A stretch of 64,000 nucleotides of DNA from Gymnothorax reevesii (GCA_029721435.1 CM056574.1:74629501-74693500), one strand, 5' to 3'. Shown: positions 10,254 through 21,919, numbered from the stretch's first letter. Numbers and translations are program-made. The notes: generated from the letters alone by a model not told the origin.

Positions 10254-10738
10254 TGTAATGTGAAAAGAAGCCACTAGATGGCAGTATTGACCTTTTTTTT
10301 GTGAAGCCCAGACTGGAGCTAGATTTGGGCATGTCCTGGGCATGTCTGAGACAGAAAGTCTCAGAGAATTTAAAAAAAGTCTAAAAGGTGGGAGGGGTCT
10401 GCAAAAGAGTATACAAGGAGAAAAATTGAGAGAGTAAAGTAGTAGGAGAAATTGCAAGGAGAAGTATACATTTGACCAGACCTGTCATTTTTTTCATGAC
10501 CTGTGAAGCTTTTTGTGGATTTTTGCCTGTGTTGGAGTATTTTCCTCACCCAGACATCACCAAGCAACCCCATCAAAGGGACTATAAATATTTTTGTTCT
10601 TGTATTTATCAATCTTGGTCAGTAGAGTAGATCGTAAATTAGTTAAAAGTGTGTGTTTAATTAAACCTGTTTAACTTTTAAAATTTTGTCTGTCATCCCT
10701 TGCTGCCATGTGTGTTATAAAAAATTGGGGTCATAACA
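10254..10738 (+). repeat. 5' LTR of the Gmr1-type element
   Basis: It begins tgtaatgtgaaaagaagcc and ends gtcataaca, giving TG...CA ends and 485 bp. Its first ~385 bp match 62018-62398 at about 95% by eye (roughly 18 differences). A possible promoter TATA-like stretch is actataaatat near 10581. Confidence 0.88.
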
Positions 10739-10741
10739 AAT

Positions 10742-10761
10742 TGGGGGCTCAAGTCCGGGAT
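10742..10761 (+). promoter_or_regulatory. Primer binding site, tRNA-Pro-like
   Basis: tgggggctcaagtccgggat lies 3 bp after the LTR. The known proline-tRNA primer site of murine-type retroviruses is the same except that ctcg reads ctcaag here, so this copy has two extra bases. The position right after the LTR and the initial TGG support a primer site. Confidence 0.7.
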
Positions 10762-11010
10762 AGATTTTTAATAAATGACTCACACAGTGCTCTAACATTT
10801 CAAATTGTAAAATTGTTTTTTTGAATTTTCCTACATATATATATGTATTGACAGATCAACAGCAATGGATTTCTTGGCATTACCAACCGTAGAGGTTTTG
10901 AAGTCTTTTAAAAAGACAGAACTGCTAGAAATATACAGACATTTAGATCTGACAGAGGTAAAACCAGCCATGCGAAAAGCAAGACTGGCTAGAGAGATTG
11001 TTGAATATTA

Positions 11011-12575
11011 CAAAACCCAAAACCAGAGAAGTTGGTACGTTGTGTAAATCGTAAATAAAAACAGAATACAATGATTTGCAAATCCTTTTCAACCTATATT
11101 CAATTGAATACACTGCAAAGACAAGTTACTTAATGTTTAAACAGGTAAACTTTGTAATTTTTTGCAAATATTAGCTCATTTGGAATTTGATGCCTGCAGC
11201 ATGTTTCAAAAAAGCTGGCACTAGTGGCAAAAAAGACTGAGAGAGGTGAGGAATGCTCATCAAACACTTATTTGGAGCATCCCACAGGTGAACGGGCTAA
11301 TTGGGAACAGGTGGGTGCCATGATTGGGTATAAAAGCAGCTTCCCTGAAATGCTCAGTCATTCACAAACAAGGATGGGGCGAGGGTCACCACTTAGTGAA
11401 CAAATACGTGAGCTGATTGTCGAACAGTTTAAAAACAACATTCCTCAACGAGCTATTGCAAGAAATTTAGGGATTTCATCATCTACGGTCCGTAATATCG
11501 TCAAAAGGTTCAGAGAATCTGAAGAAATCACTGCACGTAAGCGACAAGGCCGAAAACCAACATTGAATGCCCGTGACCTTCGATCCCTCAGGCGGTACTG
11601 CATCAAAAACCGACATCAGTGTGTAAAGGACATCACCACATGGGCTCAGGAACACTTCAGAAAACCACTGTCACTAACTACAGTTACATCTGCAAGTGCA
11701 AGTTAAAACTCTACAATGCAAAGCGAAAGCCATTCATCAACAGCACCCAGAAACCCCGCCGGCTTCGCTAGGCCCAAGCTCATCTAAGATGGACTGATGC
11801 AAAGTGGAAAAGTGTTCTGTGGTCTGACGAATCCACATTTCAAATTGTTTTTGGAAACTGTGGACGTCGTGTCCTCCGGACCAAAGAGGAAAAGAACCAT
11901 CCAGACTGTTACAGGCGCAAAGTTCAAAAGCCAGCATCTGTGATGGTATGGGGGTGTATTAGTGCCCAAGGCATGAGCAGCTTACACATATGTGAAGGCA
12001 CCATTAATGCTGAAAGGTACACACAGGTTTTGGAGCAACATAGGTTGCCATCCAAGCAACGTCTTTTTCATGGATGCCCCTGCTTATTTCAGCAAGACAA
12101 TGCCAAGCCACATTCTGCACGTGTTACAAGAGCATGGCTCCGTACTAAAAGAGTGCGGGTACTAGACTGGCCTGCCTGTAGTCCAGACCTGTCTCCCATT
12201 GAAAATGTGTGGCGCATTATGAAGCGTAAAATACGACAACGGAGACCCCGGACTGTTGAACAACTTAAGCTGTACATCAAGCAAGAATGGGAAAGAGTTC
12301 CACCTGAAAAGCTTCAAAAATTGGTCTCCTCAGTTCCCAAACGTTTACTGAGTGTCGTTAAAAGGAAAGGCGATGTAACACAGGGGTAAAAAAGCCCCTG
12401 TGCCAACTTTTTTGCAATGTGTTGCTGGCTTTAAATTCTGAGTTAATGATTATTTGCAAATAAAAAATAAAGTTTCTCAGTTTGAACATTAAACATCTTG
12501 TCTTTGCAGTGTATAGTCAATTGAATATAAGTTGAAAAGGATTTGCAAATCCAACTTCACTGGTTTTGGGTTTTG
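11011..12575 (+). mobile_element. Tc1-like DNA transposon inserted in gag
   Basis: It lies between TA at 11009-11010 and 12576-12577. The ends begin caaaacccaaaaccag on both sides, with one mismatch in about 25 bp. Inner inverted repeats continue through gatttgcaaatccttttcaa and actgcaaagacaag, with a ~38-bp insertion in the left arm. Length 1565 bp. It carries a nearly complete transposase. Confidence 0.9.
11374..12389 (+). pseudogene. Tc1-like transposase, one frameshift and one stop
   Basis: The start MGRGSPLSEQIRELIVEQF leads into a helix-turn-helix (QRAIARNLGISSSTVRNIVK) with the basic ARKRQGRKP linker. A frameshift near 11680 and a TAG at about 11769 separate it from the catalytic part. 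All three acidic residues survive: LWSDEST at about 11818, [13 protein letters not shown] at about 12090 and [11 protein letters not shown] at about 12190, with DD34E spacing. [11 protein letters not shown] lies in between at 11943. About 340 residues when mended, the family's usual size. An upstream frame from 11224 is in phase but is unlikely to be coding, as the ATG at 11374 matches the family start. Confidence 0.87.
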
Positions 12576-14702
12576 TAGAAAAATTAGCAAGAGAGAGAAA
12601 GAGGAAAGAGCAAAAAGAGAGACAGAGACAGAGAGATTTTGAATTAGAGAAGTTAGATAGGGAAGAAAGCCTCCAAATGGAGCAACTAAAAATTAAAATT
12701 GAAACTAATCATAAATTTTATGCTAGCCAGGAGGTAAAACTGGTGCCTCCATTCCTGGAGAAGGATGTTGATAACTATTTCCAGTGCTTTGAAAAGGTAG
12801 TTAAAAGTTGTCAGTGGCCAAAGGAACACTGGCCTCTGATGTTGCAAACTGTCCTCAAGGGTAAAGCTCGACAAGCCTATTCTGCTTTGTCTGCAGATGA
12901 TTCCTCTGATTATGAGGTTGTCAAAAAGGTTATTCTGAGAGCTTATGAGTTGGTTCCAGAGGCTTACCGACAGAAATTCAGAGGTCTGAAGAAATCTGGC
13001 AATCAGACTTATGTGGAATTTGCTAATGAGAAGAAGGTTAGCTTTGAGCGCTGGTGTACTTCTCTGGAGGTTAAGGATGATTTCAGCTCACTAAAAGAGA
13101 TGGTGTTAGTTGAAGAATTCAAGAACTGTGTTAAAGATGATATTAAGACCTACCTGAATGAGAAGCAAGCACTGACTTTGCAATCAGCTGCCAAGTTTCC
13201 AGACAAATATGTTCTCACACATAAGTCCAAATTTCGGTCTAGCAGTAACAATAGATGGTTCCAATTTCAGAAAAAATGTAACGGTGATACCCAAGATGCC
13301 TCACCCAACGACAAAGACAAATCTGGTGATGGTGCTCAGAAATCCAGTCACAGGTCTGATCAAAGTGTGAAAGCTGACAGTGACAAAAGTGGTCTAGTTT
13401 GCAGTTATTGCAAGAAATCTGATCATGTTACAACTAACTGTTGGTTCCTTAAAGCTAAGACAGAAAGAGAAAAGGATACCAAACCCAATGCCTTTGTGAA
13501 AACAGGGTTAAAAACCCCTGTAGTAGATGATCAATCTGCTAAAGCCCCGGTCACACAGCACTTCACGTCTAAATCACGTACAAAAAGTTATGAAAATCTG
13601 GTGGACGTGGTCGTAAGTGGTAATTTTTGGTCAATTTTGGCTTGCCCGTGCTTTGTACGGGGTATGGCCGTCGGCGGCTGTTTCACTGCTGAAGCACTGC
13701 CCAATCACGGGTAACCGCGGCTCGGCGTCGTCGGAAGCGCAGCTCGCCATGCATAAAAGCGGCCGCGCACGGCAGGTCCTCACAGTTGCCCATCCAGATC
13801 TTCTACAGTCCCTTCCTCCACGCAAGTTCGTTCGCCGTTTTCTGTTTCATGATCATGCCCATGAAGAAGGGTTCCCTTCTTTTTTTATTTTAATTTAAGA
13901 TATGAAAAGTTTATTTATTCCAATTCACAATTAATTACTTGTATAGTCTATAGTTTTAATTTAGTTTTAAGATTGTCAAGTCAAAACTGCCAAACACATT
14001 TTACATTTCAATTTATTACATTAATACAGTATGTACTGTCATCAGTACATATATCAAACATCATTATCACATCAACATTTACATATCAGTGCTCCAGCTT
14101 CCCTGCAAGTGCCGATGTCTCAGAAAATTACGGTATTTATATGCCGCAAATCAGAAGTGATACAGAAGCCCCGGTCACACAGCGCTTTACGGCTTAATCA
14201 CGGCCAAAACAGTCAAAAAGTGGTCTCCCGTGAAGCAGACGATGTTGTTCGCGTTGATGTCGAGTTTAAGACGAGCTACAGGCGATTTATAGACGTGGCA
14301 GGACGCGGGGAGAAATCGGAACGGCGTAGGACGCGGAAAAAAGTTTTGAACTGCTGAAAACTTTATCCCGCGGACAACCACGGGCGGCACACGTGGTAAA
14401 GACGTGCAACACACTTGAAACACACGTGAAACACACGTGATAATCCGTGTTCCGGCAGTGATTAAAACTTGGGGAGACGCGGTAAGACGCGAAAGTTTAG
14501 CAGTCTGTCACGGGCAGAGCACTGTCATCGGACGGGTGTTACGCGTTTGTATCACGAGAAATAGCGTGTGTTTAGCGGTTTATCACTGACAAATGGATTT
14601 TTCCGCGGACATAGCACTACCTAAGCCCGTTAAACGACGTCTTAAACAAGTTCTAAATACAATTGATCACTGCCTAATCACTTCTGTATCACTTCTGATT
14701 TG

Positions 14703-14718
14703 CGGCATATAAATACCG
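14703..14718 (+). promoter_or_regulatory. TATA-like element of the Harbinger transposase gene
   Basis: ggcatataaataccg lies about 50 bp upstream of the transposase ATG. The same block survives in the outer deletion copy (about 14126-14145, inverted). Confidence 0.5.
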
Positions 14719-14761
14719 TAATTTTCTGAGACCTTGGCACTGGCAGTCTAGATGTCAAGGG

Positions 14762-16093
14762 ATGAACATAAACCCTCAACACCGTCATGTCCTCATCTTC
14801 ATGCTCCAGCACCAACAGAACCAACTAATACAGGCCCAACATATCTTTGCTGAGAGAAGAAGAAGGAGGAGGAGGAGGAGCGTGGTACGGAACATCTGGG
14901 CGCGTGACTGGATTGCGAGGAGACCTCAGTTGGGGCTTTACGACCGTCTCATGGTCGAGCTGCGCAACGAAGATCCAAGAGCCTTTCAGAACTTTATGAG
15001 GATGCCTCCTGCGATGTACGATGAAATTGTGCAGAGACTGACACCAGCCCTTACCAAGGAGACCACCAACTGGAGAGCACCCCTTGAACCAGGCCTGAAG
15101 GTTGCTATCACCCTGAGGCACCTTGCTTCTGGTTCCAAGTACCTTGAGATGGAATATGCCTGGAGGGTCCCCCACAACACCATAAGTCTAGTAGTGCGTG
15201 AAGTCTGTGAGGCCATCGTCCACGAGTATGCTCATGAGATGCTCTCCCCGCCAGACACTGAGGCCCAGTGGCGCCAGGTAGCTGATGATTGGTACCACAG
15301 ATGGAATTTTCCACATGTTATTGGGGCTATAGATGGGAAGCATATTGCGAGTAAAGCTCCTGCCAACACTGGGTCCGACTACTTCAACTATAAAGGCTTC
15401 TTCAGTGTTATCCTCCTGGCAGTCGTGTCTTCTGACTACAAGTTCCTGTGGATAGACGTAAGCGGCAAGGGGTCCTCCTCTGATGCCCACATCTACAATG
15501 AAAGTGAGTTCAAGGAGGGTCTGCAGAACAATGACATCGCCGGTTTCCCACAGCCAGATCCTCTGCCAGGTGACACACAGGATGTACCCTACTTCCTTGT
15601 AGCTGACGATGCCTTCGGACTCCGGACCTACATGATGAAGCCCTACGCTAACAGGGACATGACCAGGGAGCAGAGGATATTTAACTATCGACTGTCGCGG
15701 GGCAGACGGGTAGTTGAAAATTCGTTCGGGATCCTTGCCAACAGATTTCAAGTTCTCCTGACTACCATGATGCATGAAGCTGACACTGTCAGGCTGCTGG
15801 TCAAGGCGTGCGTACTCCTTCACAACCTGATGAGAACACGTTACCCGGTGATGCAGAACAGGCTGGTGGACTGGGAGCGTCCAGATGGAGCCCTGGTGCT
15901 TGGTGCTTGGCGTGAAGGCAGGAACCTTGAAGACACGAGGCCTGATAGAGTACCAGGATCCAACAGAGATGTCAGGCTAGCCAAGGCCCAGAGGAACCTC
16001 ATCATGCAGTGGTGCAACTCCCCCGCTGGACGGGTGCCGTGGCAGGATGACATGCTCCTCCCCCATTGGCTATGTCTCCTGATCATGTTAGTT
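14762..16093 (+). CDS. PIF/Harbinger DDE transposase (interrupted near its C-terminus by the L1 insertion)
   Basis: An open frame from ATG 14762 encodes the nuclease that cuts and pastes the element. It has an arginine-rich N-terminus (residues ~32-40), then the DDE-superfamily-4 fold. The catalytic residues are all present: D191 in VIGAIDGKH, D282 or D283 in LVADDAF, and E319 in RRVVENSFGIL. WRVPHNTISLVVREVC (~135-150) resembles the helix-turn-helix before the core, and KACVLLHNLMRTRYP (~345-360) is the conserved C-terminal block. No stop or frameshift occurs before the 15-bp target duplication at 16079-16093, where an L1-like LINE entered. The original frame continues after the right duplication for ten codons and stops at 49190. 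Reading through the LINE tail instead adds about 55 unrelated residues to 16255. In this family the transposase needs the partner trihelix/Myb-like protein for nuclear import and end binding. Confidence 0.9.
16079..16093. repeat. Left target-site duplication of the L1-like LINE
   Basis: ctgatcatgttagtt, identical to 49143-49157. The length is typical of L1-type target-primed insertion. Confidence 0.85.
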
Positions 16094-16250
16094 TTTATTT
16101 ATTATTTTTTTTTTTTTCCATCCCGCCACCACCCCCCCACTTTGGAGGACAACTTTATTAATTTAATCAGATATATGATTAAGTATGAATCCTCCTACCA
16201 TCACCCAACAAAACACACACCCACAAAAAACAAAAAAAAAATAAATAAAA
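16094..16250 (-). other. 3' UTR end and poly(A) tail of the L1-like LINE
   Basis: On the minus strand it ends in A14 followed by ataataaataaaa next to the target duplication. It holds a G-rich tract (complement of caccacccccccac at about 16127) and T-rich/GT-rich stretches. The remaining 3' UTR lies beyond the inserted repeat block at 42847-42951. Confidence 0.65.
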
Positions 16251-17560
16251 TATAGCCGCGAGCGGCAATTCCGGAGTTCAAGCCAAGAATGACCATTAGT
16301 AGTTGAAAGCTTGAACAGCTTAAAAAACAAGTGTCACTAAACGTGGCCCCCGCAAGGTGACGGAAATCGACTGGGGTGGGCTGGTGTCAAAAATTTTGGG
16401 GGGGCGCAATTTACCTAGGCACAGCACTAGGCTGCTAAGCTGCTGTGATGTCGACAGTCAGTTATTAAGAAAGAAAATGTAGCCTATAGTTTTTCATGCT
16501 TTGTACCCCTTTATCACAAATTGACAATGTATCCCCTATGTCCACAGATCACTATGTCCTTACATTACTTACAGATTGATTGTAAAAGCAGTCATGTTAA
16601 AGATATCAACTAACTGGGATTTTGATGTTCTGTAAAGATGCAAACAAAAAAGGGAACTTTGTTAAATAGAAAAACAAAAATCTAAAAACACACCACTGTG
16701 ATGTTGTCTACGGGGTTAGTACACCTTTTACAAAGTGAAATTCAAGGACTTTTCAAGGATTTTCAAGGTGTATTTTCATGCTTTTCCAGCACCCTACACC
16801 TGTGGTAAATTACATATTTATATACATATATGACAGATTTCACAGAAAGTGTAACCAACAGGTCTCACTGTACTTAAGAGGATGAAATTATAAATTCATG
16901 GTATATATGCGGCTTATTTCATCGATGACATAAAAACAAATGTTTACAGGAAGTTTCAGACCTGGATTGCTGCAATTTTTGTAAAAACAAAGGGGGGGAT
17001 TTAAAAATTTGGTCTTGTTGCTGATGTTACATGAACGGAAAATTGGTGTTCACAGGACGGAACTCAAACGGTGCCAAGACTGAGCCAATGCCAAAGAGTA
17101 AGGGGAAGGCACACCAGTGACCAAACTGCTGATCCACAATAAGCAGGGCTTTGTTAAAAGTCCGCACATCTACTCTTGAACAGTGACTTTAAATGCAAAG
17201 TTTTTCCCACGGTATTATTTTGAGGCAATAAAATTCATACACTGGATAATGAGTCAATCCTGCCCACTCATTTCTATGTTCCTCATCCATCCTGGAGTTC
17301 TGAGAGGAAGGAGAGACACTTTGTTGGGCTACCCTGTCGTATGGATGTGCCAACCCCTTTAAGTCAAACCAAGGTTGGTTTGACAGGGACTGGAGAGAGT
17401 TCGACCGTTTAATATAAAAAACGTTCGAACTTGGCATGCATGTGAAAATTCAATAACTGATCTGGGTGTGCCATCTAGTGATAGAATATTGCAACTGCGT
17501 GCATAAATCTGCAGCTCCGTTTCCACTGGCGAACAAATCTGCACAAAACGGTTTAAATAC
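16251..17560 (+). repeat. A-type element, 5' part (copy 1)
   Basis: It starts tatagccgcgagcggcaatt (5-bp stem GCCGC/GCGGC) and is about 97% identical by eye to 29753-31056. After cacaaaacgg (17556) the sequence continues into unrelated DNA, whereas copy 2 jumps directly to the 3' hairpin. Copy 1 thus seems to be, or to abut, a longer version. Confidence 0.75.
17189..17437 (-). other. 82-codon open frame conserved in both A-type copies
   Basis: Starts MPSSNVFYIKRSNSLQS and is matched at 30694-30942 with about three amino-acid changes and no stop. No domain was recognised. Because the two copies are about 97% identical at DNA level, conservation of the frame is not evidence of selection. I list it only because it is intact twice. 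Confidence 0.25.
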
Positions 17561-17862
17561 CCTGCCAGCAGCCGCCAAATCTCACAGCAGTGCTGTACTG
17601 AAATTACAGGTTGTTGCTAACGTTATCACTGTGGACGGAAATTTTTTCCTTTCTGACAAGGGACACAAACGCGAGTTGGTGAAGATTCTACAAGGCCAAG
17701 AAGTAAACATCTGTTAGCAATATACCCCGCTTTCGCACTACCGGTTGTTATAAAATAGGGACTTAAATGCGGAATGCAGAGCGAACGTTGACCTCACATC
17801 GGACAGAAATTACGTTCGCAGCAAAAACTGGCTTCTCAGCATGAAATAGGGCTCAGGATATT

Positions 17863-18234
17863 TCAAAATGGTATCTCGCATGGTAAATTACAGAATGGGG
17901 CACATATTCCTGGCCAGACCCTCAGTAGTAGATGTACTGCTCTTTTCACGGTGGCCCTGTTAAATCTATCAAACTTGGAACAGCAAACAGGAAAAGCAAT
18001 AAAAGGCGTTGCTAACCCAGCTAGCCATCGCTGTTTGTCGTAACAAGTGCGGGAGAAGCCCCGGGTGTCAGCTCGTCCACGATCACTTGCCTGCTGCAGA
18101 ATCTTTAAATCGGGTCGGTCAGGTCCAAGCTCCTTCATGCTCTTTTGCTCTTCCAGTGTGACGCTACGCCTTGAGAATAAGTTATTCCGCAGTGAAATAT
18201 CCGAGTTTTCCGCGGATCCAGTTGTTGCTGCCAT
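17863..18234 (-). pseudogene. N-terminal exon of a TTF-type zinc-finger (ZMYM/hAT-like) protein, broken
   Basis: ATG at 18234 gives MAATTGSAENSDISL, a helical acidic/basic stretch (VTLEEQKSMKELGPDRPDLK), then RGFSRTCYDKQRWLAG. One frame over it continues SNAFYCFSCLLFQ. The order F-x-C-x(n)-W-L, then F-C-F-x-CLLF, is the TTF-type zinc finger found at the start of ZMYM-like host proteins and hAT-type transposases. A frameshift near 18020 splits it, and no downstream exon is visible to the left. It could be a captured host first exon or the start of an old hAT transposase. Confidence 0.55.
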
Positions 18235-18541
18235 TTTTACATCTATCGCACAGAGAATGAGCGTGTATCTTCTTCTTCTTCTAGTTTAACGGAGGTGAAT
18301 TTCCAGCTCATTGGTGCATTACCGCCACCCTCTGTTCCAGAGTGTAGACCATACAATAGACTTACAGTCCAAGTCCTTTACCTGACTTAATCAAACACTT
18401 TTCCCGCAGGAAAAGTTGAAGCGACCGATTAGAAAGAAGCCTCAGGTCACATGCTGGGCAAAAGTTGAAGGACATGCATTGACCCTCATTAGACAGGCAC
18501 CCCTGTGTTAATAAACTATGTATACACAACATATTTTATTA
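18235..18541. other. Region upstream of the zinc-finger exon; no gene
   Basis: Sequence 5' of the broken zinc-finger frame. It would hold that exon's promoter or 5' UTR. No TATA box or other element was recognised with confidence. Confidence 0.35.
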
Positions 18542-19615
18542 TTAACCCGTTACCACTCCGACGGCCCGCAATCGGGCCGTCAGGGAAGTTGAAAACATAC
18601 TACGTCATTTACACAGCTTGTATGCAACTGAGATACTCATGCCACATATCGTCAGAAAGCTAAGATTCTTGAGATTCGAATGATGCCAACCATTTCAAAG
18701 TATAATCATCCCAGCAGCTTTAATCAACGCCCATGTCAGACCACAAACAAACAAACGAACAGTTACAAAACTGATGTGACTCACCGATGAAGCCCCCTAG
18801 TACTCTTCCAGTCCGACATATCCCCTCAAAAATGGTCTTGTTACATCCACGAAGTTCCAGTAAATCCAACCAAGTAAAGTTTTTAGTCCAAAACACACTA
18901 TTATACCGGTAAATATCCATGAACAGCTGCTGCATCGTTTGAAATGAATCGGTGGTTATCCACAAAGTTCGCTGCATTAGTGGTCGTTGCTTCGGAACAG
19001 ATTTAGACAGTACACAGCCATTTGCGCCAAAATGGAGTCTGCACTCTAACCTTTCGATTGACACCTCACTCGACCAGTTACGAGCTTCCCTGCCCTGTCT
19101 ACCGCCTGCTATAGCCAACGAGTGCCTGTGTTGAAACGAAGCTCATGCCTCCTTTTTTTGCGTGTAGCCCGAGCAACCAGCAACCAATCAAGACGACGAT
19201 TGTTGCATTATGACACCATCGAAATTCTGGAAACGCCGATATATAGGTTGTTGGGGTGGCGAAAAGGCTGGCGCTGCCTATCGCTCGCGTAAGAGAATGG
19301 ACAGAATATGGCTCAACTGTGCGTGATGCGTGCTGTGCGTTCCACTAAACAGAGCGAGGCAGAGAGAGATTTCCAGCGAATGTTTGATGGTTGTTTACGG
19401 AGTTTGAAAGAAAAAATAGCCAAAAGGTTGCGAAAAAAATCATTTTCAGTTCAGAAGCTGCAGAGCTGTGCACTCGGCGTGCAAGTGATAGCTCAGGGGA
19501 AGAAATATCCGACCAAAACCCTGATGGCTCCGTAACAGAGGAAATGTTTCTCGGGGGAGATGACATTACTCTTGACAAGTACGCATCATATTATAACTTA
19601 TATTTCATGATATAA
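18542..19615 (+). mobile_element. Possible 5' end of a piggyBac-type transposon
   Basis: TTAA at 18542-18545 is followed by cccgttaccactccgacgg and a perfect 9-bp-stem hairpin, gacggcccg-caat-cgggccgtc (18560-18581). piggyBac elements insert at TTAA and begin CCC. Downstream, a plus-strand frame at 19391-19615 has an acidic/serine stretch (ASDSSGEEISDQNPDGS) like piggyBac transposase N-termini. The DDE core and the right end were not found, so this is tentative. Confidence 0.35.
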
Positions 19616-19619
19616 TGAC

Positions 19620-19635
19620 ATTACATTTATATTTA

Positions 19636-19670
<35 letters not shown>

Positions 19671-19910
19671 AAATTACATTACGTATTATTTGCATCTGTC
19701 ACGGAAGGTGGAAGGACGTCATGTTTTCACTGGAGTTCACCGTCATGTTTTCACCGGAGTAATTCTGTGTAAATAATTACGGGAAAAGGATATTTTAATA
19801 TGATGCTGATATTATGATGATTATATTATTACCATATTACGCATTATTACCTCCGTTACCGAAGGTGGAAGGAAGTTATTTTTTCGCCGGCGTTGGTTGT
19901 TGTGGGAATT
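19620..19910. repeat. (TTA)n run and a two-copy ~180-bp duplication
   Basis: The ttattattatt run (19632-19668) is followed by two diverged direct copies of a block: a cattacgtattattt start and ggaaggtggaaggacgtcatg at about 19675-19730, and attacgcattattacc with ggaaggtggaaggaagttatt at about 19836-19885. Confidence 0.6.
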
Positions 19911-21039
19911 TAAATTTTCATCCCAGTAAGAAATCAGAGTGAGACAAAGTAAGTAAATAGGATCCATTTTACTATGTGCCACATAGGGTCTTCGTTACAG
20001 GCAAGAACGAAGACAAAGGAATCTCTCCTTTGCTTTGGATATATGTAAAAGCACAAAGTCAGAATCTCCTCCCCTTGGGGTTTATATGCACATTTTTGAG
20101 TTTATGCCTCAGTAACCTTTTAATTTTTTTATTTATCATATATTGTAAATAGTTTGCTATGGAAAGGTTATTTGTTTGTTTACCTTTCATATAAAAAAGC
20201 ATTTTTTTTATAACATAAACGCACTCGTTTTGACTCTTATGTGCACAAATTTGAGCTTATGCATCAAGTAACTTTTTTTCAGCAATATTGATAGTGAATC
20301 TGGATATGGGATTGGATTCCTCTAAGTGTCACCTTTCATTAGAGCCCAACATTATGACTGTAGGTTGAAGCGTTCAAGAGTTATGCCCTTTTATCCTAGG
20401 TATGTGACCATGGTTATCCAAGGGTCCTTTTGGGGTCTCCAAATGGCCATTTTTGGAAACGCCTAGACATGGCCTTAGAAAAACATGTGTAAAATGCTCA
20501 TTTTCTGTCGGATTGTTATCAAATTTGAACTGGAACTAAGTAAGACTTCATGCTGTGGTCCCATTGTGTTTTTCAGCTAATAAGTCCCAGCTGCTCTCAT
20601 CTACAGGCACCTGTTTGCAAAAAAAAATTTTGGCGAGAGTAAAAACCTTCTACTTCAGTGTGTTCCAGCTTGGATTACTCAATGACAGTAGCACTTAGAG
20701 TATTTCTTTTAGCTGGGGGAAAAACTTCAGAGTTTCCTTTCAAATGAGACCATAACCATCCATATAGTCCAAACGGTTCAAGAACAGCGTTCAATTTACT
20801 TTGGGTATGCTTTTCATAGGCATTTTAGGAAAATTTTCCCGAAGTTTTAAGGGGTGAAATAGTGTAGAGCCACTTTTATATAATGGCGGCAGGTGCCGAC
20901 AGGCTAGCATTGTTTGGAAAAAATAAATCATTTAATTGGTTATTTTTTTATAATTTAATGACAAATTTTGGTATGTTTAAGTGGACTTCCTCTGTTGAAT
21001 TTTAGTTGTATCGATGGAGGGGTCGGCGCCCCTGCGTTC
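19911..21039. other. No gene recognised
   Basis: AT-rich sequence with weakly repeated phrases about cttttatgtgcacatttttgagtt (20090 and 20240). No open frame of note and no terminal repeat identified. It may be the interior of a decayed DNA element. Confidence 0.4.
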
Positions 21040-21885
21040 CCTATTGACAAACCGCCACTGGTGGGCGTATCACAAAATTACACATTGAAGCCAAAGACGA
21101 ATAAAATCAGGGAAATATTCTTGAGATTTCGCGTTCACAACAAACGGGACGTGACGGACGGACAGCTGGACAGATGGACTGATGGAGCTGAGGACTATGT
21201 CCACCGGCCCTAATACACCTTGACCCCAAAGATGAATGGAATCGGTCAAACCATTCTTGAGATATTGTGATCACAACAAACAGAACATGATGGACAGATG
21301 GTCGGACGGACGGAGCTGAATTCTATGTCCCCCACCCCTAATACACCTTGAAACCAAAGACAAATGGAATCGGTCAAACCGTTCTTGAGATATCGCGTTC
21401 ACAACAAATGGGACAGATGGCCGGATGGACCGACTTGAAGACTATGTCCCCCGCCCCAATGCAACTTGACACCAAGAATGAATGGAATCGGTCAAACTGT
21501 TCTTAAGATATGATGTTGGACAAAGTATTTGTAAGTCGTCAAATGGTCGTAATGATCTTGTGAATAATGGCAAGGTCACGTCAATCAAGTGGGCTGTGAG
21601 CACTCCCGTAATACGCCTTGACACCAAAGATGAATGGAATTGGTCAAACCATCCTTGAGATATCGCGTTCACAACAAATGGGACATGACTGACAGACAGA
21701 CAGACGGACAGAGCTGAACACCATGTCCCCCGTTCCAAATACACCTCAACACCAAAGATAAATGGAATCGGTCAAACCGTTCTTGAGATATCGCGTTCAG
21801 AACAAACAGGACATAATGGACAGCCGGACGGAGCTGACAGCCCCCCCGCTGCCACGATAGCAAGCAAAGCGGAGGACAAAAACTA
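21040..21885. repeat. Tandem ~130-bp units with gacgga tract and end hairpin
   Basis: The phrase aatggaatcggtcaaacc, followed by ttcttgagatatcgcgttcac and a gacggacagacgga tract, recurs near 21105, 21240, 21370, 21490, 21630 and 21765. The array ends in cccccccgctg ... agcggagg (about 21842-21875), a C-rich/G-rich hairpin like those at 4547 and 5735. Confidence 0.8.
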
Positions 21886-21919
21886 CTTTAAGAGTGTGTT
21901 TTAGGTATTTATGTAGAGC

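Larger units (their letters stand above)
10865..13542 (+). pseudogene. gag: gag of the Gmr1-type element, interrupted by a Tc1 element
   Basis: The protein starts MDFLALPTVEVLKSFKKTEL (about 48 codons, to 11008). After the Tc1 insertion (11011-12575) it resumes EKLARERKRKEQ, a charged coiled-coil-like stretch. A capsid-like segment follows with YFQCFEKVVKSCQWPKEHW and YRQKFRGLKKSGNQTYVEFA, of the retrotransposon gag / SCAN-related type. A CCHC zinc knuckle, CSYCKKSDHVTTNC, spans 13400-13441. Removing the Tc1 and one TA leaves the two parts one base out of frame, so a small indel accompanied or followed insertion. At 13540 the Harbinger insertion cuts the ORF, and the frame continues exactly at 53935 into protease, so gag and pro form one ORF. 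Gag would package element RNA in a cytoplasmic particle. Confidence 0.82.

Noticed and set aside
15188..15823. 211-codon minus-strand frame inside the transposase
   Set aside because: Antisense shadow; the plus strand carries all DDE motifs.
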